Notes: generated from the sequence alone by a model not told the origin. Shown: positions 32,001-41,001, numbered from the stretch's first letter. The stretch is DNA of 64,000 bases from Frateuria_A sp051900425 (GCF_051900425.1 NZ_JBHZGK010000007.1:124001-188000); one strand, 5' to 3'. Numbers and translations: made by a program.

Positions 32001-32879
32001 TCACACCGTGGTCGCCGGCGCTTCAATGAAGCGTTCGCGCAGCAGGGCACGGTAGCGCCTGCTGCACGGGACCGTCGCGCCGTCGCGCAGCCTGAGCCGC
32101 GCATCGCCGGTATCGAGCGGCTCGATCTCGGCGAGGTAGTCGAGGTTCACGAAGTAGCTCCGGTGCACGCGCACGAAACGCGAGGGATCCAGCCGCTCCT
32201 CGATCGCGGCCATGGTGGTGCGCAACGGATAGTCGCGCCCGCGGACGTGCAGGTTCACGTAGTTGCCGGCCGCCTGCAGCCACTCGATCTCGCGCGCGTT
32301 GACCAGGAACTCCTTGCCGAGCTTGCGCACCAGGAACCTCTCGGGCCGCTCGACCGGTTCGACCGGCGGGCCTTCGTCCGGCGCCGCCAGCAGCCGTGCC
32401 TCGCCCTGCCAGCGCACCAGCCACAGCCGCGACAGGCTGATCAGCGCGATGATGAGGAAATAGGTCCGGAAGTCCTTCAGGTATTCGTAGGCGTAGCCCG
32501 GTTCCCACCGACCGAAGTCATAGCGATGGCCGGCCGCGGCATAGGCCAGCGCGCGCAGCGCCACCATGCCGGTCACGTGCACCAAGCTGAAGGGCACGGT
32601 GGCGAGCAGGTGCCACGGCAGGCTCTGTCGCCAGGTGTCGAAGCGAAACGGCCAGCGCCGCTCCGCCGCCAGGATGGCCGGCACCAGTGCCAGGATCATC
32701 AGCGAACTGGTCCATTCCCACACCCACGGTTCCCACGCGGCGACCCGGGCGTGGTCGATCTGCGCAACCATGCTGTTGAACACGGTGTTGAGGATGGCCA
32801 GCAGGATCCAGAAACCGATCTCCGCCGAACGGCGCCAGCGATGGAAGCTGCGGTAGTCGAGGTGGGTGGTCGGGGGCAT
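32001..32879 (-). CDS. Membrane-anchored LytTR-family transcriptional regulator
   Basis: A 292-residue protein with four predicted membrane helices in residues 20-165 (e.g. IGFWILLAILNTVF, LMILALVPAILAA, YFLIIALISLSRLWLV). A C-terminal LytTR DNA-binding domain follows (about 195-285): FLVRKLGKEFLVNAREIEWLQAAGNYVNLHV, then RFVRVHRSYFVNLDYL and VPCSRRYRALLRERF. There is no receiver domain, so signalling is probably direct through the membrane part rather than by phosphorylation. It may act with the convergent histidine kinase, but the lack of an Asp-bearing domain argues against a classical pair. Target genes unknown; likely autoregulated. Confidence 0.85.
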   Translation of the reverse strand: MPPTTHLDYRSFHRWRRSAEIGFWILLAILNTVFNSMVAQIDHARVAAWEPWVWEWTSSLMILALVPAILAAERRWPFRFDTWRQSLPWHLLATVPFSLVHVTGMVALRALAYAAAGHRYDFGRWEPGYAYEYLKDFRTYFLIIALISLSRLWLVRWQGEARLLAAPDEGPPVEPVERPERFLVRKLGKEFLVNAREIEWLQAAGNYVNLHVRGRDYPLRTTMAAIEERLDPSRFVRVHRSYFVNLDYLAEIEPLDTGDARLRLRDGATVPCSRRYRALLRERFIEAPATTV

Positions 32880-33163
32880 CGGCGGATTCTATGGGGCGGG
32901 CGGGCGGCGCGCCGCAAAAACCGTCCGTCCCGGCCCTTCCCCTGAAAGGGAGGTTCCGCCGCAGGCGCGGTCGAGCTTCCCTTGGAGGGCGGGAACCCGA
33001 CGCCGCGCTTCGAGGGAAGGGTCCGGGCCGGATGGGTGTCCCGCACGAGTGCCACTCGTCCCACACGCCCGCCTTCCATCCCAAGGCACCCGCGACCGGT
33101 CACCGCGCAGCGGTGCTGGACCACGGCAGGGCGTAGGGTGCGCCGATCACCCGGAGAATCGCC

Positions 33164-34960
33164 ATGAAACGACGCGAACTGCTCAAGGCCGCCCTGGCTT
33201 TGCCACTGCTGCCGGCATTGGCGCGCACCGCCCGCGCCCTGCCGGCCAGGTTGGCTCACGCCGTGCGGCTTCGCCCGGGCCAGCCCGGCTGGCCGGCGCT
33301 GGCCGAATGGCAGTCACTCGATCGCGCGGTCGGCGGTCGCCTGCTCAAGCCGGCGTCTCCGTTCGCGGGCGGCGCGGGCACCGCCGCCTACGCCGAGGCG
33401 GCCAGGCAGCTGAAGAACCCCTTCGCCCTGGGCGACGACCCGGCGCTCACCCAGACCAGCGGTTGGGCGGATGCCTGGCGCTCGCGGCCCAGTGCCTACG
33501 CGGTGGCCGCCGAGTCGGCCGCGGACGTGGCTGCGGCGGTGGATTTCGCGCGGCGGCACCGTCTGCGGCTGGTGGTCAAGGGCGGTGGCCACAGCTACCA
33601 GGGCACCTCCAGCGCGCCCGATTCGCTGCTGGTCTGGCCGCGCCGCATGAATCAGGTGACTCTGCACGAGGGGTTCGTGCCCGCCGGCGGCGAGGGCAAG
33701 GTAGCGCCGCTGCCGGCGGTGAGCGTGGGTGCCGGCGCGATGTGGATCGACGTCTATCACGCGGTGACGACCGTGGGTGGGCGCTACGCGCAGGGCGGCG
33801 GCTGCACCACGGTGGGCGTGGCCGGCCTGGTGCAGAGCGGCGGCTTCGGCAGTTTCTCCAAGGGCTTCGGCACCGCCGCGTCCAACCTGTTGGAGGCCGA
33901 AGTGGTCACCGCCGACGGCGCGGTGCTCACGATCAACGCGCACCAGCATCCGGAGCTCTTCTGGGGCCTCAAGGGCGGTGGTGGCGGGAGTCTGGGCGTG
34001 GTGACCCGGCTGACCCTGCGTACCTTCGAGCTGCCGCCGTTCTTTGGCGCGGTGTTCGGCACCATCCAGGCGTCCTCCGACCAGGCCTACCGGGCGCTGG
34101 TGGGGCGTGCGATGGCGTTCTATCGCGAGGCGCTGTTCAACCCGCACTGGGGCGAGCAGATGGGCTTCGCACCGGACAACACGCTGTCGATCAGCATGGT
34201 GTTCCAGGGGCTGACCGAGGCACAGGCCGAGCAGACGTGGAAGCCCTTCTTCGACTGGGTGCGCGCGCGCAAGGAATACAGCTTCGCGGAACCCCCGCGC
34301 ACGCTGGCCCTGCCGGCACGGCACTTCTGGGATGCCGACTTCTTCCGCCAGCACGCGCCGCAGCTGATGGCCGACGACGACCGGCCCGGCACGCCCGCCT
34401 ACCACATGGTCTGGGCCGGCGATCGCGGACAGGTCGGCTGGTTCATCCATGCCTACCAGTCGGCCTGGCTGCCGGCCGCGCTGCTTGCGCCGGATAGGCA
34501 GAGGGCGTTGGCGGATGCCTTGTTCGCCGCCTCGCGCCGGCATGACTTCGCGCTGCACTTCAACAAGGGCATGGCCGGCGGCGAGCCTTCCGCGATCGCG
34601 CGCACGCGCGACACCGCGATGAACCCGCAGGTGGCCGACGCGTTCGCTCTGGCGATCTGCGCCGACGGCAGCGGCCCGGCCTTCCCGGGATTGCGCGATC
34701 CGGACCTGGCCGAAGCGCGCGGCGACGCCGCGGCGGTCGAGGCTGCAATGGAGGCGCTGCGCGTGGTTGCGCCGCATGCCGGCTCGTACGTGTCCGAGAG
34801 CGACTACTTCCTGCGCGACTGGCAGCGGGGCTTCTGGGGAGCGAACTACGCGCGGCTGCTGCGTGCCAAGCGGCGTTACGACCCGGACGGGCTGTTCGTC
34901 GTGCACCACGGCGTGGGCAGCGAGGGCTGGAGCGAAGACGGGTTCACGCGCGTCGGTTAA
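33164..34960 (+). CDS. Tat-exported FAD-linked oxidase with BBE domain
   Basis: A 598-residue oxidoreductase. The N-terminus KRRELLKAALALPLLPALA is a twin-arginine-type signal, so folded export is likely. A PCMH-type FAD-binding domain has GGGHSYQG with His143 and GGGCTTVGVAG with Cys214. These are the two residues that give bicovalent FAD in berberine-bridge-enzyme-like oxidases. The BBE C-terminal motif is seen in NYARLLRAKRRYDPDGLF. Members oxidise carbohydrates or alkaloid-like substrates with oxygen; the substrate here is unknown. GGAG is 7 nt before the ATG. The gene is monocistronic, followed by a REP-like palindrome. Confidence 0.88.
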   Translation: MKRRELLKAALALPLLPALARTARALPARLAHAVRLRPGQPGWPALAEWQSLDRAVGGRLLKPASPFAGGAGTAAYAEAARQLKNPFALGDDPALTQTSGWADAWRSRPSAYAVAAESAADVAAAVDFARRHRLRLVVKGGGHSYQGTSSAPDSLLVWPRRMNQVTLHEGFVPAGGEGKVAPLPAVSVGAGAMWIDVYHAVTTVGGRYAQGGGCTTVGVAGLVQSGGFGSFSKGFGTAASNLLEAEVVTADGAVLTINAHQHPELFWGLKGGGGGSLGVVTRLTLRTFELPPFFGAVFGTIQASSDQAYRALVGRAMAFYREALFNPHWGEQMGFAPDNTLSISMVFQGLTEAQAEQTWKPFFDWVRARKEYSFAEPPRTLALPARHFWDADFFRQHAPQLMADDDRPGTPAYHMVWAGDRGQVGWFIHAYQSAWLPAALLAPDRQRALADALFAASRRHDFALHFNKGMAGGEPSAIARTRDTAMNPQVADAFALAICADGSGPAFPGLRDPDLAEARGDAAAVEAAMEALRVVAPHAGSYVSESDYFLRDWQRGFWGANYARLLRAKRRYDPDGLFVVHHGVGSEGWSEDGFTRVG

Positions 34961-34964
34961 CCGC

Positions 34965-35025
34965 TGCAGGAGCGCACCTGGCGCGACCGGAGCCATGGCG
35001 GTCGCGCACCGCTGCGCTCCTGCAG
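34965..35025. repeat. REP-like palindrome, family A
   Basis: TGCAGGAGCGCACCTGGCGC plus GACCG at left, and the inverted arm CGGTCGCGCACCGCTGCGCT plus CCTGCA at right. It starts 5 bp past the stop of the FAD oxidase, between convergent genes. Confidence 0.85.
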
Positions 35026-35108
35026 CGGGCCGCCCCGTACCCACAGCCCGTTGGCGCGGTCCGCATCCCGTTCGCGCCCAAGGGCGCTTCCACATGCGGG
35101 CGTGCGGG

Positions 35109-35411
35109 TCAGGCGCGCAGTTGTGCGTCCGAATCCAGGTGTTCGATGCGCTCGATCTGGTCGAACCAGAGGTAGCGCTTCCATTCGGATGTGCCGAGCT
35201 GTTCCAGGTGCACGACGCCGTTGCTGCCTTCGTTGCCGTCACCGTCGAAGAACTCCTGCACGGTCGGGCGCGCGGCGACCACGCCGTCGCAGGTGCTGCC
35301 GTCGGCCAGGTGCAGGCGCACGCGCGCGCCGTTCTGCAGGTGTTCGACCATGCTGTTGAAGCGGGCGATGGTGGGCTGGTCGGTGTAGACGTGTTCGGCC
35401 TGGCGGCCCAT
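35109..35411 (-). CDS. DUF3247-family protein
   Basis: A 100-residue protein of the small DUF3247 family found mainly in Xanthomonadales. The sequence shows TIARFNSMVEHLQNGARVRL, ADGSTCDGVVAARPTVQEFFD and RYLWFDQIERIEHLD, consistent with an SH3/Sm-like beta barrel. No molecular function is established. AGGAG lies 9 nt before the ATG at 35411; an upstream in-frame extension runs through repeat DNA and is not credible. A lineage marker for this window. Confidence 0.88.
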   Translation of the reverse strand: MGRQAEHVYTDQPTIARFNSMVEHLQNGARVRLHLADGSTCDGVVAARPTVQEFFDGDGNEGSNGVVHLEQLGTSEWKRYLWFDQIERIEHLDSDAQLRA

Positions 35412-35488
35412 GGCCGGTCTCCTGCGGCTGCGATGGGGCGAGGCTAGGGCGGGGATGGGCAAGTGGTCGTGAAGTCGTTGGCGCGGCT

Positions 35489-35628
35489 GCCCCCATCCGC
35501 CTGTCGGCACCTTCCCCCGTGGAACGGGGGAAGACTCGATAGGAATGCCCCGCCGGGTGGAGGAAGGTCGTGCCGCGCGATCCTTCCCCCGTTCCACGGG
35601 GAAGGTGCCCGGAGGGCGGATGGGGGCG
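35489..35628. repeat. Mirror-type repeat, family C (copy 2)
   Basis: CCCCCATCCGCCTGTCGGCA continuing CCTTCCCCCGTGGAACGGGGGAAG, then a roughly 40-nt spacer, then the inverted half CCTTCCCC-N-GGGGAAGGTGCCCGGAGGGCGGATGGGGGCG. It lies in the divergent region between DUF3247 and the MFS gene. Confidence 0.88.
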
Positions 35629-35686
35629 CTCGTGCGGGAAGGGCCACCCGCGGCGATAATTCCGCGCCTCAACCGCTGGACTGCCC

Positions 35687-36943
35687 ATGCCCACCGACTC
35701 GCTGCTCACGCACCGCGCCTTCGTGCAGTTCTGGTTTGCCCGCATCGCCTCGGGCTTCGGTTTCCAGATGCTCTCGGTGGCGGTGGCCTGGCAGATCTAC
35801 GCGATCACCGGCCGCGCGCTGGACCTGGGCCTGATCGGCCTGGTCCAGTTCTTCCCCTCGGTGCTGCTGGCGCTGCCGGCCGGCCACGTCGCCGACCAGT
35901 TCGAGCGCCGGCGCGTGGTGCTGATCGGTCAGGTCGTCGAATGGTGCGCGATCGCCGCGCTGGCGGCGCTGAGCTTCAGCGGGCGCATCCACGAGGCGGG
36001 CATCCTGGCACTGGTGTTCGTGATCAGCACCGCCAAGGCGTTCGAGTCCCCCTCGATGTCCTCGCTGCTGCCGGCGCTGGTGCCGCCGGCGATCCTGCCG
36101 CGCGCGGTGGCGGTGAGCGGTTCGGCCTTCCAGATGGCGATGGTGCTGGGACCGGCAGTGGGCGGCCTGCTCTATGTGGCGGGGCCGGGGGTGGTTTACG
36201 CCACCGCCGCGGGCCTGTACCTGATCGCGGCCACGCTGATGGCGCTGCTGCGCTACGAGCAGGCGCCGCCGAAGCGTGAGCCGGCCTCGCTGAAATCGCT
36301 GTTCGCCGGGGTGCATTTCATCCGCGAGCGCAAGGACGTGTTGGGCGTGATTTCGCTCGACCTGTTCGCCGTGCTGTTCGGCGGCGCCACCGCGCTGCTG
36401 CCGATCTTCGCCAAGGACATCCTGCACACCGGTCCGTGGGGCCTGGGGTTGCTGCGTGCGGCACCCGCGGTGGGCGCGCTGCTGATGTCGTTCGCTCTGG
36501 CGCGGCACGACCTGACCCGGCGCGTGGGCATCATCATGTTCGGCTCGGTGGCCGGTTTTGGCGTGGCGACGCTGGTGTTTGCGCTGTCCTCGTGGATGTG
36601 GCTGTCGCTGATCGCGCTGTTCGCCGGCGGTGCGTTCGACATGGTGAGCATGGTGATCCGCGGCTCGATGGTGCAGCTGGACACACCGGACGCAATGCGC
36701 GGACGGGTCAACGCGGTCAATTCGATCTTCATCAACACCTCCAACCAGCTCGGCGAGTTCGAGTCGGGCCTGGTCGCCGCGTGGCTGGGCGCCGTCGGGG
36801 CGGCCGTGCTCGGCGGCGTCGGCACGCTGGTGGTGGTGGGGCTTTGGATGGCGATGTTCCCGACGCTGCGCAGGCGCCAGAAGCTGCACCTGGAAGCGGA
36901 GGCGATCGAGGCGGCTGAGGAGGCGGGCGCCAAGACGCTGTGA
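35687..36943 (+). CDS. MFS transporter (EntS-like)
   Basis: A 418-residue inner-membrane exporter-type protein with about 12 helices. The N-terminal RAFVQFWFARIASGFGFQMLSVAVAWQIY and LVQFFPSVLLALPAGHVADQFERRRVV match the EntS/DHA3-type MFS pattern, with a cytoplasmic loop rich in charged residues before TM7. The substrate is unknown; EntS exports siderophores, but no siderophore genes are here. 16 bp separate its stop from the ATG of the amidinotransferase-like gene, so the pair may be an operon. Preceded by a family C repeat. Confidence 0.88.
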   Translation: MPTDSLLTHRAFVQFWFARIASGFGFQMLSVAVAWQIYAITGRALDLGLIGLVQFFPSVLLALPAGHVADQFERRRVVLIGQVVEWCAIAALAALSFSGRIHEAGILALVFVISTAKAFESPSMSSLLPALVPPAILPRAVAVSGSAFQMAMVLGPAVGGLLYVAGPGVVYATAAGLYLIAATLMALLRYEQAPPKREPASLKSLFAGVHFIRERKDVLGVISLDLFAVLFGGATALLPIFAKDILHTGPWGLGLLRAAPAVGALLMSFALARHDLTRRVGIIMFGSVAGFGVATLVFALSSWMWLSLIALFAGGAFDMVSMVIRGSMVQLDTPDAMRGRVNAVNSIFINTSNQLGEFESGLVAAWLGAVGAAVLGGVGTLVVVGLWMAMFPTLRRRQKLHLEAEAIEAAEEAGAKTL

Positions 36944-36959
36944 GTGGCGGGCGCTTACC

Positions 36960-37904
36960 ATGGCGCATCCTCCGGGAGTCCAGGTCGTGATCGTCACCTC
37001 GCCCGCCGCCTTCCTCGACGCCTTCGCCGCCCTGCCACCGCTGCCCGACGCCCAGGCCACTGCGCGCGCGGCTTTCCTGCTCGCGCCGGCAGAGTTCGCG
37101 CTGGCCGCGGAGTCGGCCAGCGACAACCGCTACATGGACATGGCGCTGGCGGTCGATCCGCTGCGCGCGCTGGCCCAGCATGCGGCGCTGGCACAGGCAC
37201 TGCGCGCGGACTGCCCGGTGATCACCTTCCCGGGCGAGGCCAGCACGCCGGATGCGGTGTTTCCCAACAACGTGTTCGCCACCGCGCCGGGGCGGCTGAT
37301 CGTCGGGCGCATGCGCCATGCGATCCGCCAGCGCGAGGCCGGGCGGCGCGACGTGCGGGACTTCTTCGCCCAGGTGCTCGGCTATGCGGAAATCGACCTG
37401 TCCTGCCGCAACGACTGCGTGGCCGAGCTCACCGGCGCGCTGGTGATCGACCGCGCCCGCGGCGTGGGCTATTGCGGCCTGTCCGAGCGCTGCGACGAGG
37501 CCGGCGCGCGGGCCATGCACGAGGCGTTCGGCTTGCGCCTGACCTTCTGCTTTCCGCTCGCCGCCGGCGAATACCACACCAACGTGGTGCTGGCGTTGCT
37601 GGCCGGCCGGGCCGCGATCGTGGCGCCGGACGGCTTCGCCGACCCGGCCGTGCCCGCGTCGATCGCCCGCGCCTACGGCGACCGTGCGCTGTGGCTCACG
37701 CCGGCGCAGAAGCAGGCCTTCGCCGGTAACGCGATCACGCTGTCGGACCAGCGCGTGTGGATGAGCGCGGCCGCCGCACGCGCGCTTACCGATGCCCAGC
37801 GACAGGCGCTGGGCGGTTGGGGTTTCCGCATCGGTGCGGTGGAGCTGGACGAGATCGAGAAGGCCGGCGGCAGCCTGCGTTGCTGCGTGGCGGAGATTTT
37901 CTAG
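36960..37904 (+). CDS. Amidinotransferase / arginine deiminase-like hydrolase
   Basis: A 314-residue guanidino-group modifying enzyme fold. Near the N-terminus VFPNNVFATAPGRLIVGRMRH fits the substrate-binding strand. Later GEYHTNVVLALL contains the catalytic-type His206, and the C-terminal GGSLRCCVAEIF contains the nucleophile (Cys308 or Cys309). The order resembles CtlX-type citrulline/arginine hydrolases and amidinotransferases; which reaction occurs is uncertain. ATG at 36960 is used, though a GTG at 36987 also fits the homology start. The MFS gene is 16 bp upstream. Confidence 0.8.
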   Translation: MAHPPGVQVVIVTSPAAFLDAFAALPPLPDAQATARAAFLLAPAEFALAAESASDNRYMDMALAVDPLRALAQHAALAQALRADCPVITFPGEASTPDAVFPNNVFATAPGRLIVGRMRHAIRQREAGRRDVRDFFAQVLGYAEIDLSCRNDCVAELTGALVIDRARGVGYCGLSERCDEAGARAMHEAFGLRLTFCFPLAAGEYHTNVVLALLAGRAAIVAPDGFADPAVPASIARAYGDRALWLTPAQKQAFAGNAITLSDQRVWMSAAAARALTDAQRQALGGWGFRIGAVELDEIEKAGGSLRCCVAEIF

Positions 37905-37912
37905 GCTGTCCC

Positions 37913-37970
37913 TGTAGGAGCGCCCTTGGGCGCGACCATCATCCCGGTCGCGCCCAAGGACGCTCCTACA
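37913..37970. repeat. REP-like palindrome, family A
   Basis: TGTAGGAGCGCCCTTGGGCG plus CGACC, a 9-nt centre, then GGTCGCGCCCAAGGACGCTC plus CTACA. It is almost identical to the copy at 56558-56615. Confidence 0.92.
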
Positions 37971-38039
37971 GGGCGAGCACCACCGCGACAACGCGACCGG
38001 CAGTGTGACGGAAGCCAGCCAGCCGCTACGATCGCCGGC

Positions 38040-39662
38040 ATGACCACGCCCCTGCCCCTCCTGCGCCTCGCCGGCGCCGCCTTCCTCGCCCTCGCCACCC
38101 TGCCCGCCGCGCATGCGGCGGAGGGTCCGCGCATCCAGGTCAGTTTCAGCGCCAGGGCGCACGCGCAGCCGATCACCGGGCGCGTCTACGTGGCGGTCAG
38201 CCGCAGTAACGAGACGCCGCCGATCGAGCAGACGGACATCACCGGCGTGCCGCTGTTCGGCCACGACGTCAGCGCGCTCGCGCCCGGTCAGGTGGCGACC
38301 ATCGATGCCGGCGACTTCGGCGCGCCGCTGACCAGCCTCGCGCAGCTCCCGGCCGGCGACTACTGGATGCAGCCGTTCGTGAACGTCTACACCGAGTTCA
38401 AGCGCGCCGACGGCCATACCGTGTGGCTGCACATGGACCAGTGGGAAGGCCAGGACTTCAAGCACTCGCCCGGCAACCTCTACGGCAAGCCGGTGAAGGT
38501 GCACTACGACCCGGCCGCGCCCACGCCGGTGACGCTGGTGGCCGATCAGGTGATCCCGCCGATCGCGTTCCCGAAGGACACGCCCTACGTCAGGCGCTTC
38601 CGCATCAAGAGCAAGCTCCTGAGCGACTGGTGGGGCCAGCCGATCTATCTTGGCGCCACGGTGCTGCTGCCGAAGGACTACGACAAGCATCCGGACGTGC
38701 GCTACCCGGTGATCTACGAGCAGGACCACTTCTCCACCCGCGCGCCGGGCGGCTTCGACTATCCGAAGTCGCACTTCCGCGATTACTGGCTGGCCGACGG
38801 CACGCCGCGCTACATCATGGTGAGCCTGCAGCATCCCTCGCCCTACTACGACGACTCCTACGCGGTGAACTCGGCCAACGAAGGCCCGTTCGACGACGCG
38901 ATCCACCAGGAACTGCTGCCGGAAATCCAGAAACGCTTCCGCCTCATCGACGCACCGTGGGCCCGCATCCTCGAAGGCGGCTCGACCGGCGGCTGGATCG
39001 CCATGGCGCAGATGATCTTCCACCCCGACTACTACGGCGGCACCTTCGCCTCCTGCCCGGACGCGCTGGACTTCCGCCACCACCAGGTGGTGAACATCTA
39101 CGACGACGCCAACGCCTACTGGCTCGACAAGGGTTGGGTGAAGGTCGAGCGCGTGGACACGCGCCAGCCCGACGGCAACGTCGAGGCCATGATGAAGGAC
39201 GAGAACCGGTACGAGCTGGCCGTGGGCGACCACAGCCGCTCCGGCGGCCAGTGGGACATCTGGGAAGCGGCCTTCGGCCCGGTTGGCGCGGACGGCTATC
39301 CCAGGCGGCTGTGGGACAAGCGCACCGGCGTGATCGACCACGACGTCGCGCAGTACTGGAAGCAGCATTTCGACCTGCGCCACCTGCTGGAAACCCAGTG
39401 GGCCACGCTGGGGCCGAAGGTCACCGACAAGATCCATATCTACGTGGGCGACGCCGACACCTACAACCTCAACATGGGCGTGCGCGCGATGGACGCGTTC
39501 CTCAAGCGCGCGCGCAACCCGTCCTTCCGCGGCAGCGTGACCTACCAGCCGATGGCGCCGCACTGCTGGGGCCCGCGCGGCCAGGAACTGATCGAGACGG
39601 TCACGCGCTACATCGACGGCCATGCGCCGGCGGACGCCGATCGCACCAGCTGGCGTTACTGA
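38040..39662 (+). CDS. Exported alpha/beta-hydrolase-fold esterase-like protein
   Basis: A 540-residue protein with signal peptide (MTTPLPLLRLAGAAFLALAT, cleavage near AHA-AEG). A beta-rich N-terminal region of about 180 residues (ISFSARAHAQPITGRVYVAVS-type) precedes an esterase D/enterochelin esterase-like domain. The nucleophile elbow ILEGGSTGGW contains Ser315. VIYEQDHFSTR and a late PHCWGPRG containing a candidate catalytic His support the call. It probably hydrolyses an ester or peptide-like substrate in the periplasm; substrate unknown. Upstream in-frame codons run through a REP-like palindrome, so the ATG at 38040 is used. Confidence 0.8.
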   Translation: MTTPLPLLRLAGAAFLALATLPAAHAAEGPRIQVSFSARAHAQPITGRVYVAVSRSNETPPIEQTDITGVPLFGHDVSALAPGQVATIDAGDFGAPLTSLAQLPAGDYWMQPFVNVYTEFKRADGHTVWLHMDQWEGQDFKHSPGNLYGKPVKVHYDPAAPTPVTLVADQVIPPIAFPKDTPYVRRFRIKSKLLSDWWGQPIYLGATVLLPKDYDKHPDVRYPVIYEQDHFSTRAPGGFDYPKSHFRDYWLADGTPRYIMVSLQHPSPYYDDSYAVNSANEGPFDDAIHQELLPEIQKRFRLIDAPWARILEGGSTGGWIAMAQMIFHPDYYGGTFASCPDALDFRHHQVVNIYDDANAYWLDKGWVKVERVDTRQPDGNVEAMMKDENRYELAVGDHSRSGGQWDIWEAAFGPVGADGYPRRLWDKRTGVIDHDVAQYWKQHFDLRHLLETQWATLGPKVTDKIHIYVGDADTYNLNMGVRAMDAFLKRARNPSFRGSVTYQPMAPHCWGPRGQELIETVTRYIDGHAPADADRTSWRY

Positions 39663-39669
39663 ACCGGTG

Positions 39670-39807
39670 ATCACCGTACAAGCGGCCAGCGCGCGTGGCG
39701 GCCTGGATGCCGGTCGTCCGCGGCTGTGGGCGTGGCTGGAGCGCATCCACGCGCGGCCGGCCTACCGGCGCGCACTCGAACGCGGTGGCGCGTACCGGCT
39801 CGGCTAA
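39670..39807 (+). pseudogene. Remnant of a glutathione S-transferase C-terminus
   Basis: From 39715 the frame reads RPRLWAWLERIHARPAYRRA then LERGG, and it closes at TAA in 39805-39807. This is the C-terminal helix of beta/other-class GSTs (pattern P-LxAWLxRIxARPAYxRALERGG). Only about 30 of some 200 residues remain and there is no thioredoxin domain nearby. The short 5' sequence follows the esterase stop by a few bases. It is best seen as the tail of a deleted GST gene. Confidence 0.65.
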
Positions 39808-39893
39808 GGCTCGCCTGAACCGGGCGGTGCGTTTTCGACGCCCCTCTCACGCTGCGCTGGTCAGGCTGGGGCCTCGACGCACAGGAGGCTCCC

Positions 39894-40226
39894 ATGAACC
39901 GAACCCGAGATCTGGAACAGCGCTTCGATGGCGCCAGCGAACGCGTACGCGACCGCGTGCGCCAGTACGCCTATGGCACCGCCGACACGGCCAATGGCCT
40001 GATCGAACGTGGCCGTCGCCTGACCACGCGCCTGGGGCGCCGCGGCTCCGGTTACGGCAAGCAGATTTCGCACATGGCCGAGGACCTCGCCGACGAGGCG
40101 AGCTACCAGTACCGCCGCGTGCGCCGCCATGCCACCCGCCACCCGGTGGCGACCGTCGCCGTGGTCGCGGGCACGATCGGCGCGTTCTTCCTGCTGCGCA
40201 AGCTGCTGCGCAGCGACGAGGACTGA
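39894..40226 (+). CDS. DUF883/ElaB-YqjD-like small membrane-associated protein
   Basis: A 110-residue protein. A charged helical N-terminal part (residues 1-80, many Arg/Asp/Gln) is followed by one hydrophobic helix (VATVAVVAGTIGAFFLL, about 86-103) and a basic/acidic tail RKLLRSDED. The layout matches the ElaB/YqjD/DUF883 group, which is C-tail-anchored in the inner membrane and can bind ribosomes in stationary phase in E. coli; that role is not shown here. AGGAGG is 6 nt before the ATG. Confidence 0.75.
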   Translation: MNRTRDLEQRFDGASERVRDRVRQYAYGTADTANGLIERGRRLTTRLGRRGSGYGKQISHMAEDLADEASYQYRRVRRHATRHPVATVAVVAGTIGAFFLLRKLLRSDED

Positions 40227-40284
40227 CACCTCGGCGCGCCTCCCTCACGGGAGGGTGCGCCCACCACCCTGCAAAGACTGTCGC

Positions 40285-40515
40285 TCAGCCGCGCATGCGC
40301 GGCTCGGGCACCGTCGGGGTATGCGGTTCGATCGGCGGCACTTCCGGCTGCTGCGGCCGGCCGGGGTCGATCGGATCGTTCGGGCGCTGCGGCGGCGGAT
40401 CCTGCTGCGGATGCTCGGGCTCACCGGGCGGCCCGCCGAGCGACCAGCGCGAATGCGTTTGAACGGAAGGGGAAAGCGGCGCGACTGCAGCGGCGCCGTG
40501 CATGCACTCGATCAT
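40285..40515 (-). CDS. Possible small proline-rich protein
   Basis: A 76-residue frame starting MIECMHG. It is dominated by PPGEPEHPQQDPPPQRPNDP, PGRPQQPEVPPIEP and TPTVPEPRMRG. Such proline-rich tails occur in small envelope proteins, but compositional bias can also create one from GC-rich non-coding DNA. The ribosome site is weak (AGG 6 nt upstream). No family recognised; low confidence. Confidence 0.38.
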   Translation of the reverse strand: MIECMHGAAAVAPLSPSVQTHSRWSLGGPPGEPEHPQQDPPPQRPNDPIDPGRPQQPEVPPIEPHTPTVPEPRMRG

Positions 40516-40619
40516 GGAAACCTGCGTATGGCTGCCTGTGCGGGAAGTATCGGCAACCCGCCGTGCGCGCCGCGCGAAAGGGCCGTTCACTTTGCGCATC
40601 CTCTCTTGAAGCCTCTCCA

Positions 40620-40948
40620 TCGGAGAGCGGGCAGCGCGCGGTGAGCACATACACCCTCGCGCGCGTCCTGCCCCCATTCCCGAGCGCCCGCGGAAAAGCG
40701 GAGGCAGCTCTGAGAGCCAGCGACTCACCAAGCAAGGCGAAGTGACGCTTGGCCATGATCTCTTTGTCTCCCACTGTCCCTTGGGCCAGCAAAGAAGAGT
40801 GACCCGGGCGCCGACCGGTGATCGGAAGCCTGCCGCAGGCGAGCCAAGTCGCGGGCAGACCGCGCAAGAACGACAAGCAACGCACGCTCTGCTGACATTC
40901 CCGCGAGCCCCGGCCGCTCACCCCAGCCGCGGAGGGGAGAGGGGGTGA
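40620..40948. repeat. Composite dispersed repeat, family E (copy 1)
   Basis: A roughly 330-bp block that aligns along its length with 42766-43123. Shared landmarks include CGACTCACCAAGCAAGGCGA (other copy CGACTCCCCAAGCAAGGCGA), GGCCAGCAAAGAAGAGTGAC, ATCGGAAGCCTGCCGCAGGC and CATTCCCGCGAGCCCCGGCC. It ends in family D stem GCGGAGGGGAGAGGG. Any reading frames in it are repeat-derived. It fills most of the 486-bp gap before the MFS gene at 41002. Confidence 0.82.
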
Positions 40949-41001
40949 AAGCATGCGCTGGTGGGCAAGGTAAGCTTGGCCGTCCCTTGCCGACGTTCCG
41001 C

